Assembly (NCBI GenBank): GCA_025462735.1
Contig: JAOAPC010000008.1
Location: 186,001-250,000 of the forward strand
Reading direction: 5' to 3'
Length of the DNA stretch: 64,000 nt
Origin: Acidobacteriaceae bacterium
Lineage (GTDB): Bacteria > Acidobacteriota > Terriglobia > Terriglobales > Acidobacteriaceae
Part shown: piece after piece, positions 8,858 through 17,938 of the stretch
Numbering within the stretch: the stretch's first letter is position 1
How the letters are laid out: each line of letters opens with the position of its first letter
The notes under the pieces: model-generated
Seen by the model: the letters and a program-made list of their open reading frames with translations, nothing else
What the model was told of the DNA's origin: nothing
Database searches by the model: none
Made by a program: the position numbers and the translations under genes

Positions 8858-11266
8858 GTGACCACACCCAAGGAAAAATTCGAGACCAGAAAGCTACCCA
8901 TGATGCCCATTCGGGACGTGGTCATCTTCCCTTACATGATGACGCCGTTCGTGGTGGGTCGTGAATCGAGTGTTCGCGCGCTGGAAGAAGCGCTGGCCTC
9001 GGACAAGAAGATATTTCTCGCCACTCAGCACGACGCCAGCGTCGATGAACCCAAGGCGAACGAGATTTATCAGATTGGTACTGTGGTCAACATCGTGCAG
9101 AGCCTCAAACTGCCCGATGGCAATATCAAGGTCCTGGTAGAAGGCATCGAACGCGCCAAGGTCCTCCAGATAATTGATACCGAAGGGTTCATGCAGGCGA
9201 CGGTCCGCCTCGCCCGTTATACAGTCGAAACCAACGCGCAACTCGAAGCTGCAATGCAGCGGGTCACTTCTCTATTTGAGCAATATGTGAAGCTCTGCCA
9301 ATCGCTCAACTACGAGACCATGATCGCGGCTGTGCGCATGGAAGATCCGGCCAAGCTAACCGATACTATTGCGGCGAACCTTCAGCTTTCGATTGAGGAA
9401 AAACAAGAACTGCTGGAAATTTTTGATCCTGCCGAGCGCCTCACCCGCATTGCGGATGTTCTCGATATCGAAATCGAAAAGCTGAACATGGACCGCACCA
9501 TCCAGTCGCGAGTGAAGCGGCAGATGGAACGGGCGCAAAAAGAGTACTACCTCAACGAAAAGATCAAGGCCATTCAGAAAGAGCTAGGGCGCGGCGAGAA
9601 GAGCGAATTCGATGAACTGAAGAAAAAAGTTGAAAAAGCAGGCATGCCGAAAGAGGTCCGCGAGAAGGCGTTGCAGGAACTCAAGAAGCTTGAGGCCATG
9701 CCGCCAATGTCAGCTGAGTCCACGGTCTCGCGCAACTACCTGGATTGGCTGCTCGCGGTTCCATGGAAAAAGCGCTCCAAAGAAATTCGCAATATATCGC
9801 GCGCTGAAAAGGTTCTGAACGAAGATCATTACGGGCTGGAAAAAATCAAGGAGCGAATCCTTGAATTTCTCGCGGTCCGTCAGCTGGTAAAAAACCCGAA
9901 AGGTTCGATTCTTTGCTTCGTTGGCCCTCCGGGTGTCGGCAAGACTTCGCTGGGAATGTCCATCGCCAAGGCCACGGGCCGCAAGTTTGTTCGCATGTCG
10001 CTGGGCGGGGTCCGCGATGAAGCCGAAATTCGTGGACATCGCCGAACTTACATTGGCGCGCTCCCCGGTCAGATCATTCAAATGATGAAGAAGGCGGGGA
10101 CCAAGAACCCGGTCTTCATGCTCGACGAAGTGGACAAAATGTCCATGGATTTTCGTGGCGATCCGTCCGCCGCACTGCTGGAAGTACTCGACCCCGAACA
10201 GAATTTCATGTTTGTCGACCACTATCTTGACGTTGAATACGACCTCTCACAGGTCTTCTTCGTAGCGACCGCCAATGTTCTGCACACCATTCCTCCTGCT
10301 CTTCAGGACCGCATGGAAGTTCTGCGGCTGCACGGTTACACCGAGGCCGAAAAGGTTGAAATCGCAAAACAGTTCCTGGTTAAGAAACAGATGGAGCAGG
10401 CCGGACTCAACGAGAAGAACATCAAGTTCACGGACGAAGCGATCACAACGTTGATTCGCAACTATACCCGGGAAGCTGGGGTCCGCAACCTCGAGCGTGA
10501 GATCGGCAATATCTGCCGCAAGATTGCGCGCAAAGTTGTTAAAGAAGGCGCGAACTACACAATAACAATCGCGGCCGAGACCGTGAATGATTTCCTTGGC
10601 GTGCTCAAGTTCCGCGACACGCTCGCCCATGAAAAGAGCGAGATCGGGTTGGTGACTGGATTGGCTTGGACTGAAGTCGGTGGCTCCATCCTGAGCACCG
10701 AGGCCAGCGTGGTTGATGGCAAAGGCAAGCTGACCCTTACGGGAAAGCTTGGAGACGTGATGCAGGAGTCCGCTCACGCGGCGATGTCCTACACTCGCTC
10801 CCGGGCACAACGACTGGGTTTGACTCGCGAGTTCTATCGCAATTTCGACATTCACGTGCACGTGCCAGAAGGCGCGATCCCAAAAGACGGCCCGTCCGCC
10901 GGTATCACCATCGCCACAGCAATCGCTAGCGCACTAAGTAAGATCCCCGTGCGTCGAGACATTGCCATGACCGGCGAAATTACGCTTCGAGGCAAAGTCC
11001 TTCCGATTGGCGGATTGAAAGAAAAGCTGCTGGCTGCGCACCGCGCCGGCCTTTTTGAGGTCATCCTTCCCAAGGACAATGAAAAAGACCTGGCAGAGGT
11101 TCCTGAAAATTTGCGCAGCGCCATGAAATTGCACTTTGTTGAGACCATGGACCAAGTGCTTACGCTGGCGCTGGAACACCCATTGCCCGAGACAGACATT
11201 CCGGTCGAAGGCTCCCAAACCATTCCTTTGAGTGGTCCTGCAGAAGGCCCCGCCGCGCACCAGTAG
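8858..11266 (+). CDS. lon: Lon ATP-dependent protease
   Basis: Hexameric AAA+ serine protease degrading misfolded and regulatory proteins. 802 residues: N-terminal substrate-binding LAN domain ([15 protein letters not shown], residues 14-28, through about 210), coiled-coil linker, AAA+ module with Walker A GPPGVGKT (about residue 356) and Walker [12 protein letters not shown], and the C-terminal protease domain with the catalytic serine in KDGPSAGI (about 678) and the lysine in [12 protein letters not shown] (about 720). GTG start at 8858. Last member of the quality-control run. Confidence 0.97.
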   Translation: MTTPKEKFETRKLPMMPIRDVVIFPYMMTPFVVGRESSVRALEEALASDKKIFLATQHDASVDEPKANEIYQIGTVVNIVQSLKLPDGNIKVLVEGIERAKVLQIIDTEGFMQATVRLARYTVETNAQLEAAMQRVTSLFEQYVKLCQSLNYETMIAAVRMEDPAKLTDTIAANLQLSIEEKQELLEIFDPAERLTRIADVLDIEIEKLNMDRTIQSRVKRQMERAQKEYYLNEKIKAIQKELGRGEKSEFDELKKKVEKAGMPKEVREKALQELKKLEAMPPMSAESTVSRNYLDWLLAVPWKKRSKEIRNISRAEKVLNEDHYGLEKIKERILEFLAVRQLVKNPKGSILCFVGPPGVGKTSLGMSIAKATGRKFVRMSLGGVRDEAEIRGHRRTYIGALPGQIIQMMKKAGTKNPVFMLDEVDKMSMDFRGDPSAALLEVLDPEQNFMFVDHYLDVEYDLSQVFFVATANVLHTIPPALQDRMEVLRLHGYTEAEKVEIAKQFLVKKQMEQAGLNEKNIKFTDEAITTLIRNYTREAGVRNLEREIGNICRKIARKVVKEGANYTITIAAETVNDFLGVLKFRDTLAHEKSEIGLVTGLAWTEVGGSILSTEASVVDGKGKLTLTGKLGDVMQESAHAAMSYTRSRAQRLGLTREFYRNFDIHVHVPEGAIPKDGPSAGITIATAIASALSKIPVRRDIAMTGEITLRGKVLPIGGLKEKLLAAHRAGLFEVILPKDNEKDLAEVPENLRSAMKLHFVETMDQVLTLALEHPLPETDIPVEGSQTIPLSGPAEGPAAHQ

Positions 11267-11400
11267 AGCAAGTAAACCCAATAAGCTGCCGCATGGGATA
11301 TGTGCGCCCGGACTTTTCGCAAACTTCGGCCTGCGCGCAATCTCTACACAAGGCCTCTCCAGAGGAACTACAATTTCAATATTGTTGCATGCTTCCACGG

Positions 11401-11610
11401 ATGTCGATCCACGTAAAGGGCACGACTGGGCTGGTGATTGCCGCCGTAATCATGATTGCCGTATTAGTCGCCTTCCCTGCCTACCGTCTATTCCTGGCGA
11501 TCAGTGTCGCCATCGGTATCGTCTTTGCTCTCATCTTTCATTTGCGCAATCGATACCGTCCGGTCGAAGACAAAGACGTCGACAATAAACGTCCGTTGGG
11601 CCTGGACTAG
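11401..11610 (+). CDS. Small membrane protein of unknown function
   Basis: Sixty-nine residues from the ATG at 11401; a second ATG 12 bases upstream (11389) is equally possible. After a short polar start (MSIHVKGTTG) come two hydrophobic segments (about residues 9-22 and 27-46) and a charged tail RNRYRPVEDKDVDNKRP. I do not recognise the family. It lies between lon and engB on the same strand, with spacing that fits co-transcription. The basis for calling it a gene is the coherent two-helix topology with a positive-then-acidic tail, not a family match. Confidence 0.6.
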   Translation: MSIHVKGTTGLVIAAVIMIAVLVAFPAYRLFLAISVAIGIVFALIFHLRNRYRPVEDKDVDNKRPLGLD

Positions 11611-11655
11611 ATTGCTGCGACTTGCAAGTTCCGGCGAGAACCCGGAAACTGGGCT

Positions 11656-12276
11656 GTGCGAGTCCTTTCAAGATTCATGACCTCGGCCATGGCAGTCGAC
11701 CAGTTTCCCACCCCCGCCATTCCGGAAGTCGCTTTTCTCGGTCGCTCGAACGTGGGCAAGTCGAGCGTGATTAATTCTCTTCTGGGCTCGAAAATAGCCA
11801 AGACCAGTTCGACCCCAGGCCGCACACGTTCCATTAATTTTTTCGAGGTGCGCTGGCCGGGAAAACCGCAGGCAGAGGTTGTGTTCTCCGATCTTCCCGG
11901 CTACGGCTACGCTCGCGTTCCTCGCGAGCTCACCAGCCAGTGGTCGGGATTTATTGAGCCCTATCTTAAAGACCGGCGATCCCTGGCGCTCTGCCTTGCG
12001 CTCGTGGATTTGAATGTGCCTCCCCAAGAAAGTGACAAGCAACTCCTGGCATTCCTGAACTCAATCAGTCGACCATTTCTTATGGTCGGGACCAAAGCCG
12101 ATAAGCTCTCCGGCAACACTCTGCGGAAATCCATCGAGGCATTCACTCAACACCTGCCCGGATTACGGATCGTGCCTTATTCTGCTCGGACGGGCATTGG
12201 ACGGGAAGAACTCTGGCATGAAATTCGGACCGCTACTCAGGATTTTCAATCGCAATCACGAGGACTCGCGCTTTGA
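11656..12276 (+). CDS. engB: Ribosome-biogenesis GTPase EngB/YsxC
   Basis: Essential small GTPase needed for assembly of the 50S ribosomal subunit. About 206 residues from the GTG at 11656. The G motifs are in order: G1 GRSNVGKSS, G2 region TPGRTRSINFF, G3 DLPGYGYA, G4 GTKADKL and G5-like YSARTG. Normal length. The exact start is uncertain: GTG 11656 gives a short extra N-terminus, and the ATG at 11677 (MTSAMAVDQFP) also fits. It follows the small membrane protein by 45 bases. Confidence 0.95.
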   Translation: MRVLSRFMTSAMAVDQFPTPAIPEVAFLGRSNVGKSSVINSLLGSKIAKTSSTPGRTRSINFFEVRWPGKPQAEVVFSDLPGYGYARVPRELTSQWSGFIEPYLKDRRSLALCLALVDLNVPPQESDKQLLAFLNSISRPFLMVGTKADKLSGNTLRKSIEAFTQHLPGLRIVPYSARTGIGREELWHEIRTATQDFQSQSRGLAL

Positions 12277-12362
12277 GCATTCCCGCTTTGCTTGTCGTCT
12301 AGCCCTGCGCGGAGTTACTTTTGGCACCCAATCGCATCAGCTCGTATTCGGTATATTGAATC

Positions 12363-13319
12363 GTGGCCGTTTACCTCATCACAGGAATTGCGGGATTCAT
12401 CGGTTCATCACTGGCGCGGGCAGTTCTGGCACAGGGCGACCAGGTCCGGGGCATTGATAACTTTTCTACCGGCAAACGCGAGAACCTCGCGGAAATACTC
12501 CCTCGGATCGATTTCCGCGAAGCCGATCTGCTCAACCTGGACGCCCTTCAGGGGGCCTGCCGTGGCGTGGATTACATCTTTCACGAAGCCGCCATACCTT
12601 CGGTGCCAAAATCTGTGCTCGATCCGTTAGGCAGCAACCGCGCAAACGTGGACGGAACTGTGAACCTGCTGGTTGCCGCTCGCGACGCCAAGGTGAGGCG
12701 GATCGTGTATGCTGCGTCGTCCTCTGCTTATGGAGACACCCCGACACTTCCTAAGCACGAAGGAATGGTGCCCAATCCGATCTCTCCATATGCGGTAGCG
12801 AAGCTTACGGGCGAGTACTACATGACCTCGTTCTATCGATGTTATGGACTCGAAACCGTGTCCCTCCGCTATTTCAATATTTTCGGACCACGACAAGACC
12901 CCACCTCGCCGTATTCCGGAGTGCTGGCGAAGTTCATCACGAACATGCTGAACGGCGAGCAGCCGACCATCTTCGGCGATGGCACGCAGAGTCGCGATTT
13001 CACCTACATCGACAATGCAGTGGACGCGAATCTACTGGCGATGAAAGCGCCGGCCTCACAAGTTGCTGGACAAATATTCAATGTGGCAACCGGCAAGCGC
13101 GCTGACCTGAACCAGGCGTTCCAACTTTTGAAAAAAATCATCGGCTACCCCGGAGAAGTAAAGTACGGGCCGACTCGCTCTGGAGACGTCAAGCATTCGC
13201 TTGCGGATTTATCGCGTGTCGAAAACCATCTCGGCTACATACCTAAAGTAGATTTTGAGGAAGGCCTGCGACGCACCGTGGAATGGTACAGAGGTCAATT
13301 TAAGGCGGCAGAAGCCTAA
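12363..13319 (+). CDS. NAD-dependent nucleotide-sugar epimerase/dehydratase (SDR)
   Basis: Extended short-chain dehydrogenase acting on nucleotide sugars, most like UDP-glucose/UDP-N-acetylglucosamine 4-epimerases (WbpP/GalE group). 318 residues. The dinucleotide-binding motif GIAGFIGSS is at residues 7-15, the catalytic YxxxK is in SPYAVAKLTGEYY, and the substrate loop LRYFNIFGPRQDP and GDGTQSRDFTYIDN are typical. GTG start at 12363 with no strong ribosome-binding site. Its product would feed surface polysaccharide synthesis, though it lies 12 kb from the exopolysaccharide locus. Substrate not resolvable from sequence alone. Confidence 0.85.
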   Translation: MAVYLITGIAGFIGSSLARAVLAQGDQVRGIDNFSTGKRENLAEILPRIDFREADLLNLDALQGACRGVDYIFHEAAIPSVPKSVLDPLGSNRANVDGTVNLLVAARDAKVRRIVYAASSSAYGDTPTLPKHEGMVPNPISPYAVAKLTGEYYMTSFYRCYGLETVSLRYFNIFGPRQDPTSPYSGVLAKFITNMLNGEQPTIFGDGTQSRDFTYIDNAVDANLLAMKAPASQVAGQIFNVATGKRADLNQAFQLLKKIIGYPGEVKYGPTRSGDVKHSLADLSRVENHLGYIPKVDFEEGLRRTVEWYRGQFKAAEA

Positions 13320-13408
13320 CCGGCTGCTCGCAACGGCGCAACCAAGGTCAGCGCTTCGGGTTACCTCGGGCACTTTCTCCCATCGCAGGCTGGGGATAAA
13401 GTCAAAGC

Positions 13409-13609
13409 ATGAGCTCCAGCGCCGGAACTGCCAAAACCTACATCTGCTTGCAATGCGAAATGCCCGAGGCGAAGTGCTCGTGCGAGAAATACTGCTGCAC
13501 TTGCCAGAGCCAGCTCAGCATACGTCTTTGCGAAGACGGGCTTCTTTATTGCGCCGCCTGTCGCGAAGCTTGCGGGCACAATGCCCCTCCAGAAGAAGAA
13601 CAACAATAA
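13409..13609 (+). CDS. Small cysteine-rich (zinc-binding-like) protein
   Basis: Sixty-six residues with ten cysteines: CLQC, a CxC pair, CCTC, a single C before EDG, CAAC and a final C in EACG. Pairs of CxxC flanking short loops suggest one or two zinc-ribbon or treble-clef-like knuckles. The rest is polar with an acidic C-terminus (PPEEEQQ). I do not recognise a named family; similar short Cys-rich proteins occur in acidobacterial genomes. It lies between the epimerase and the convergent mutase gene. ATG at 13409; no close ribosome-binding site is obvious. Confidence 0.65.
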   Translation: MSSSAGTAKTYICLQCEMPEAKCSCEKYCCTCQSQLSIRLCEDGLLYCAACREACGHNAPPEEEQQ

Positions 13610-13675
13610 TCAAGGTCCAAGCAACACATTAAGTTCGCGTCGCGCACTCGTGGTTTTTGTCTCCGGCGTTCCGTT

Positions 13676-15289
13676 TCAGATCACCACTGTTTCCTGATAC
13701 TCCCCAAAAACAGCTCGCATGGCGTCTGAGATTTCTCCGACAGTCGCATACGCCTCAACCGCATCTACGATCTTTGGCATTAAATTCTCGCCGGAGCGTG
13801 CCGCGTTTTGAATCATCTCAATCTTTTTCTTCCACATCTTTTGATCTCGTTTTGCGCGCAATGCGCGCAGCCGCTCCACCTGTTTGCGCTCCAGTGACTC
13901 GTCGACGCGCTGAATCGGCACCTGGCCACTGCTTTCCTGCGTGAAGCGATTTACCCCAACCACCGTTGCTTCTCCGCTCTCCACCGACTTCTGCTGTTCG
14001 TATGCCGCGTTCTGAATTTCCTGCTGCACGAATCCGCGCTCGATAGCTTTCAACATGCCGCCCAAGGCCTCGATTTTCTGTAAATATTCGTTGGCGCGTT
14101 TTTCTATTTCATCGGTCAATGACTCAATAAAATATGAGCCTGCCAGCGGGTCGATGGTATTCGGAACGCCCGATTCGAAGGCGACAATCTGCTGCGTTCG
14201 TAGCGCGATCCGCGCCGCCTGCTCCGTCGGCAGAGACAGCGCTTCGTCGTAGGAATTGGTGTGCAGGGATTGCGTGCCCCCCAATACAGCCGCCATCGCC
14301 TGGATCGCGGTGCGCACAATGTTATTTTCAGGCTGCTGCGCGGTGAGCGTGGATCCGGCGGTTTGCGCATGGAAACGCAGCATCCATGAGCGCGGGTTTT
14401 TTGCACCAAGTTTCTCGCGCATGATTCGCGCCCACATGCGCCGGGCGGCGCGGAACTTGGCGACTTCCTCTAGAAAATTATTGTGAGCATTGAAGAAGAA
14501 AGATAGCCGTGGCGCGAAGACATCGACATCCAGTCCGGCGCGCAACGCGGCCTCAACGTATGCGCAGCCGTTGCCCAGCGTGAATGCAACTTCCTGGACC
14601 GCGGTCGCCCCGGCTTCACGTATGTGGTATCCAGAAATGGAGATTGTGTTCCACTCAGGCACATGCTGATTCGACCAGGCAAACAAATCTGTGACCAGCC
14701 GCATTGCATGGGAAATCGGGTAGATGTAGGTTCCGCGCGCAATGTACTCCTTCAGTACATCATTCTGTACGGTGCCGGAGAGCTTTCGGATATCTGCGCC
14801 CTTCTTGCGTGCGACCGCGACGTACAGCGCCAGAAGAATCGGGGCAGTCGCGTTAATGGTCATAGAAGTTGAAGTTTTCGTGAGATCAATTCCATCGAAA
14901 AGACGTTCAATGTCTTCGAGCGAGTCGATCGCCACGCCCACTTTGCCTACTTCACCCGCAGCCAGCGGATGGTCGGAATCGAGACCGATTTGCGTGGGAA
15001 GGTCAAATGCCACCGATAGCCCGGTCGTCCCGTGGCCCAAAAGGTATTTGTAGCGTTTGTTAGACTCCTCGGCATCGCCCATGCCCGCGTACTGGCGCAT
15101 GGTCCACAGCCGCCCGCGATACATCGTCGGCTGCACGCCGCGGGTATAGGGAAAATCACCGGGATAGCCGGCTTGTTCGTCGTAGTCCCAATTGTCCAGA
15201 TCAACCGGGGTATAAAGCTGGCGAACTGATATGTGGGACGAGGTTTCAGGATCTACGGAAGCGGCAGACGGTTTGGTCTTTTCAGGCAA
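13676..15289 (-). CDS. mutA: Methylmalonyl-CoA mutase large subunit (catalytic domain only)
   Basis: Coenzyme-B12-dependent enzyme interconverting methylmalonyl-CoA and succinyl-CoA. 537 residues covering the acyl-CoA-binding TIM barrel; the C-terminal cobalamin domain of the usual 700-plus-residue form is absent, so a separate small B12 subunit must exist outside the window. Signatures: [21 protein letters not shown] (Tyr67), [20 protein letters not shown] (Arg185) and [13 protein letters not shown]. Tyr and Arg, 118 residues apart, match Tyr89 and Arg207 of the Propionibacterium enzyme, the pair that binds the methylmalonyl carboxylate. This supports a true methylmalonyl-CoA mutase, in contrast to the paralogue at 60658. 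Confidence 0.9.
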   Translation of the reverse strand: MPEKTKPSAASVDPETSSHISVRQLYTPVDLDNWDYDEQAGYPGDFPYTRGVQPTMYRGRLWTMRQYAGMGDAEESNKRYKYLLGHGTTGLSVAFDLPTQIGLDSDHPLAAGEVGKVGVAIDSLEDIERLFDGIDLTKTSTSMTINATAPILLALYVAVARKKGADIRKLSGTVQNDVLKEYIARGTYIYPISHAMRLVTDLFAWSNQHVPEWNTISISGYHIREAGATAVQEVAFTLGNGCAYVEAALRAGLDVDVFAPRLSFFFNAHNNFLEEVAKFRAARRMWARIMREKLGAKNPRSWMLRFHAQTAGSTLTAQQPENNIVRTAIQAMAAVLGGTQSLHTNSYDEALSLPTEQAARIALRTQQIVAFESGVPNTIDPLAGSYFIESLTDEIEKRANEYLQKIEALGGMLKAIERGFVQQEIQNAAYEQQKSVESGEATVVGVNRFTQESSGQVPIQRVDESLERKQVERLRALRAKRDQKMWKKKIEMIQNAARSGENLMPKIVDAVEAYATVGEISDAMRAVFGEYQETVVI

Positions 15290-15291
15290 GA

Positions 15292-15624
15292 TTATTTTCT
15301 TCGGCGCGCTCTGGAGAACGAGCTAAACCCAAACCAGGCAAACATCAGGGTGAATCCGGCGGCAGCAGCTACTCTCGATCCTGCGGCTTTGCCGGCATGA
15401 TAGGCCGCGTACTCCTTCAACCCTTCAACTAATCCGACTGCTGCAAATGCAACAAAAACAAAGCCCGTCACCTCCAACCAGAGCTGCCGCACAATTCCGG
15501 CGAAGTGCATAAAGGTTGTTCGCGCTCCGCTTAATACTGCGCCATAGGTACGGCTCCGCTTCACCTGCTGACCGGCAATCCGGGCAGCAATGCCGATCTT
15601 CCTGGATGTGGAGATGTTTGCCAT
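15292..15624 (-). CDS. Small membrane protein of unknown function
   Basis: About 110 residues from the ATG at 15624, which has GAGGAG a few bases upstream; the open frame continues further upstream but that start is better. The first 40 residues are basic ([20 protein letters not shown]), then two hydrophobic segments (about 48-66 and 84-101) and an Arg/Lys tail RARRRK. Looks like a small inner-membrane protein. It is immediately upstream of the mutase (2-base gap), so probably in the same operon, but I do not recognise a family. Confidence 0.65.
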   Translation of the reverse strand: MANISTSRKIGIAARIAGQQVKRSRTYGAVLSGARTTFMHFAGIVRQLWLEVTGFVFVAFAAVGLVEGLKEYAAYHAGKAAGSRVAAAAGFTLMFAWFGFSSFSRARRRK

Positions 15625-15684
15625 TTGCTCCTCGATTTTACCAATCTCTGGGTTTAGAATAATTTTTGAGGAAGGTGCGAGCCT

Positions 15685-16029
15685 ATGCGAGCGACGCGGG
15701 CCGCATCCAAGAGATCGTCGTTCGCAAGACCGGGGGACTTCGTGGATCAGCAACTTAAGCATTTAATGAAGGAATTGGGCGAAGCAATCAATGAATCCCT
15801 CGCAGATTCTGAGCAGATTGCCGATGTCGTTTCCCGGATCAAAGATGGGGGCTACGACATTTTTCTCGTTCTCGAAGCCACAATCGGCGTAAGCCGCCCA
15901 GGCGAAAAGTCTCACGATAAGACCTCTATGGTGACAACTCTTTCCAGCAATCCTGAGCTTAAGGTCAGCGATCAGGACCTGAAATTCTTGAAGTCATTGC
16001 GGATCAAGATCGAAGACGACGCAGCCTAG
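15685..16029 (+). CDS. Conserved-looking small soluble protein, unknown function
   Basis: 114 residues from the ATG at 15685, which has GAGGAAGG upstream. The well-formed part starts at VDQQLKHLMKELGEAI, so a GTG at 15742 is an alternative start giving 95 residues. The sequence is helical and charged in the first half (two predicted amphipathic helices), then a beta-like stretch GYDIFLVLEATIGVSR and a C-terminal helix SDQDLKFLKSLRI. No family recognised. Divergent from the small membrane protein, with a 60-base shared upstream region. Confidence 0.65.
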   Translation: MRATRAASKRSSFARPGDFVDQQLKHLMKELGEAINESLADSEQIADVVSRIKDGGYDIFLVLEATIGVSRPGEKSHDKTSMVTTLSSNPELKVSDQDLKFLKSLRIKIEDDAA

Positions 16030-16128
16030 CTCCGCTCGCGACCCATTCCGGCAACTCTCACCATTTCATCTTTAGGGCAACGGCCGTACTTTGTACCTGA
16101 ATCCAATCCCCGTCCAGATCGGGGGACC

Positions 16129-17064
16129 ATGGCCGAATCTAACCTCACCACTACGGAGCAGGTATCCACAATCTGGAACCTCGGCGGCCTCACACTACGC
16201 CAGTTCGTGAAAAAAGTCATAGCTGGAATCGAAGAAGACAATTTGACCGGCCGCGCCGGCGAGTTGGCCTTCAATTTCGTTCTCGCCTTGTTTCCGTTGT
16301 TCATTTTCCTGCTGTCGCTTCTTGGGTTGTTTGCAGCCAGGGGCAGCGCACTTCGTGAGGGTCTGTTTAGATATGTTTACGAGGTCCTTCCTCCCGCCGC
16401 GGCCCAGGTGATCGGAGACACTCTTCGTGAAGTAATGCACAATGCCAGCGATGGCAAACTCACCTTTGGTATCGTGCTGACAATTTGGTTTGCCTCGGGC
16501 GGCATGAATTCTATGATGTCGGCCCTGAACGGAGTCTATGCAGTTAGAGAGAGGCGTTCCTGGTTGAAGGTCCGGGCGATTTCGTTTGTCCTGACCATCA
16601 CGATTTCGTTCCTCATAATCGCCGCGCTTGTGGTGGTTCTCTCCGGCGGCTATGTGGCCAACAGGGTGGGCAGCTACTACGGCCTCCAACATGCTGCGGT
16701 TGTCGCCTGGAAAGTTGGAGAGTCTTTGGTAGCCCTCACGTTCGTCACGCTTTCTTTTTCGCTGATTTACTATTTCGCGCCTGATCTGGAAGAGCAGCAC
16801 TGGTACTGGATCACGCCCGGCGCGGTGTTCGGCGTTTTGCTCTGGGTCGCCGCATCCTTCGCCTTCCGCGCCTATCTGCACTTCTTCAACACCTACAGCC
16901 GCACCTACGGATCGCTTGGCGCGGTCATGATCTTGCTAATGTGGCTTTACGTGACTGGGTTCGCTTTCCTGCTTGGCGGCGAGATTAACGCTCAAATCGA
17001 GCACGCCGCTGCCCGACGTGGGCATCCCGAGGCAAAGGCACCGGGAGAGAAAAAAGCCGCCTGA
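16129..17064 (+). CDS. YihY/BrkB-family inner-membrane protein
   Basis: 311 residues with six predicted membrane helices. Signatures of the family formerly called ribonuclease BN/BrkB: GRAGELAFNFVLALFPLFIF near the first helix, FASGGMNSMMSALNGVY in the middle, and RTYGSLGAVMILLMWLY followed by GGEINAQIE at the C-terminus. The family is widespread; its biochemical role is not established (it is not ribonuclease BN). ATG start at 16129. Downstream it runs straight into the first tRNA-Ala-like segment, so the gene marks the left chromosomal boundary of the small integrated region. Confidence 0.9.
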   Translation: MAESNLTTTEQVSTIWNLGGLTLRQFVKKVIAGIEEDNLTGRAGELAFNFVLALFPLFIFLLSLLGLFAARGSALREGLFRYVYEVLPPAAAQVIGDTLREVMHNASDGKLTFGIVLTIWFASGGMNSMMSALNGVYAVRERRSWLKVRAISFVLTITISFLIIAALVVVLSGGYVANRVGSYYGLQHAAVVAWKVGESLVALTFVTLSFSLIYYFAPDLEEQHWYWITPGAVFGVLLWVAASFAFRAYLHFFNTYSRTYGSLGAVMILLMWLYVTGFAFLLGGEINAQIEHAAARRGHPEAKAPGEKKAA

Positions 17065-17072
17065 ATAAGGGA

Positions 17073-17118
17073 TGGTGGACCTGGTCGGGATCGAACCGAC
17101 GACCTCTTTCACGCCATG
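17073..17118 (-). repeat. Partial tRNA-Ala 3' half (left attachment-site-like copy)
   Basis: Forty-six bases matching the 3' half of the intact tRNA-Ala at 20247 (CCA end, acceptor strand, T arm and part of the anticodon arm) with two mismatches. The first 36 bases are identical. After position 17118 similarity stops, so there is no D arm and no functional tRNA. Interpreted as an att site. Confidence 0.8.
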
Positions 17119-17198
17119 AATGAAGAGGTGAAAGTCAGCTTGGACTTGGTTCATTGCAAGCCTTAGCGAAGGTTGTCAGGTCCTTAATATCAGGAATA

Positions 17199-17789
17199 TC
17201 AGGAACGCCGGACATCTCGTTCGAGATATGCTTCGAGAAATGACCTGACGGAAAGCAATGCTTCGCGATCCTTTTCGATGCGGCTGATCATGAGTGCGCC
17301 CTCAAGCGAGGAAACGATGAGAGTCGCTACGTTTCCGGGGACGACCCTGGGCCTTATCTCTCTGGCCTTGATTCCGGCCTTAACAATCGACTCAAGCCGC
17401 CCCAGCCATTGGCGAAACGCGTTCCGAGCGCGATCGCGCAGAACTGGATTACCATCATCCGCGTCGACTGCCGTGTTCAAGATCGGGCAACCACCTGGAA
17501 CCGATGACCGACGCTCAACGAAGTTTGCTATGAACAACTTCAATTTATCTACACTATTAGGGAGACTATCCAAATCGCGGATTCGAGCTTCGGTGGCGAT
17601 CTTCAATGCGTAGTCGAACGCCTCGGCGGCGATTTCCTCCTTGCTGGAGAAATGCCGGTATATCCCGCCCTTCTCTAAACCTGTCGCTTCCATGAGAGCC
17701 GACATCGAGCCACCCTCGAAACCCTTCTGGTTGAATAGCCCTGCTGCTTCTGTCACGATTCGTTGCTTTGTATCGTCTCCTCTGGACAT
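17199..17789 (-). CDS. TetR-family transcriptional repressor
   Basis: 196 residues from the ATG at 17789 (the open frame extends upstream, but MSRGDDTKQRIVTEAA is the natural family start). N-terminal helix-turn-helix about residues 7-50: GLFNQKGFEGGSMSALMEATGLEKGGIYRHFSSKEE, shown here only as a description of helix 2, turn and recognition helix with the YRHF signature. The C-terminal ligand domain has FVERRSSVPGGCPILNTA, of the group that includes NemR/AcuR-like regulators of electrophile or aldehyde responses. It is divergent from the zinc alcohol dehydrogenase, and two palindromes lie between them, so it most likely represses that gene and itself. Confidence 0.88.
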   Translation of the reverse strand: MSRGDDTKQRIVTEAAGLFNQKGFEGGSMSALMEATGLEKGGIYRHFSSKEEIAAEAFDYALKIATEARIRDLDSLPNSVDKLKLFIANFVERRSSVPGGCPILNTAVDADDGNPVLRDRARNAFRQWLGRLESIVKAGIKAREIRPRVVPGNVATLIVSSLEGALMISRIEKDREALLSVRSFLEAYLERDVRRS

Positions 17790-17807
17790 AAGCTCGTTTC
17801 TCCGATA

Positions 17808-17867
17808 GAGACCATTCGGTCTCAGCCTCCAGCATAGCAGCTTTAATTTGCGACCGAACGGTCTCAC
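17808..17867. promoter_or_regulatory. Two palindromic TetR operators between regulator and dehydrogenase
   Basis: Site 1 (17808-17823) is GAGACC-ATTC-GGTCTC, a perfect 6-base inverted repeat. Site 2 (17851-17867) contains GACCG-AA-CGGTC. Both fit ACC-N4-GGTCTCA and are about 42 bases apart, close to four helical turns. Placed between divergent regulator and target, they are the expected operators. Confidence 0.65.
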
Positions 17868-17938
17868 AGGCAATCAAAGCATTCGAAGAGCAGGAGCACA
17901 TCTACTCACGCATCCGGCCCTCACAAAGGAGTTTTTGA

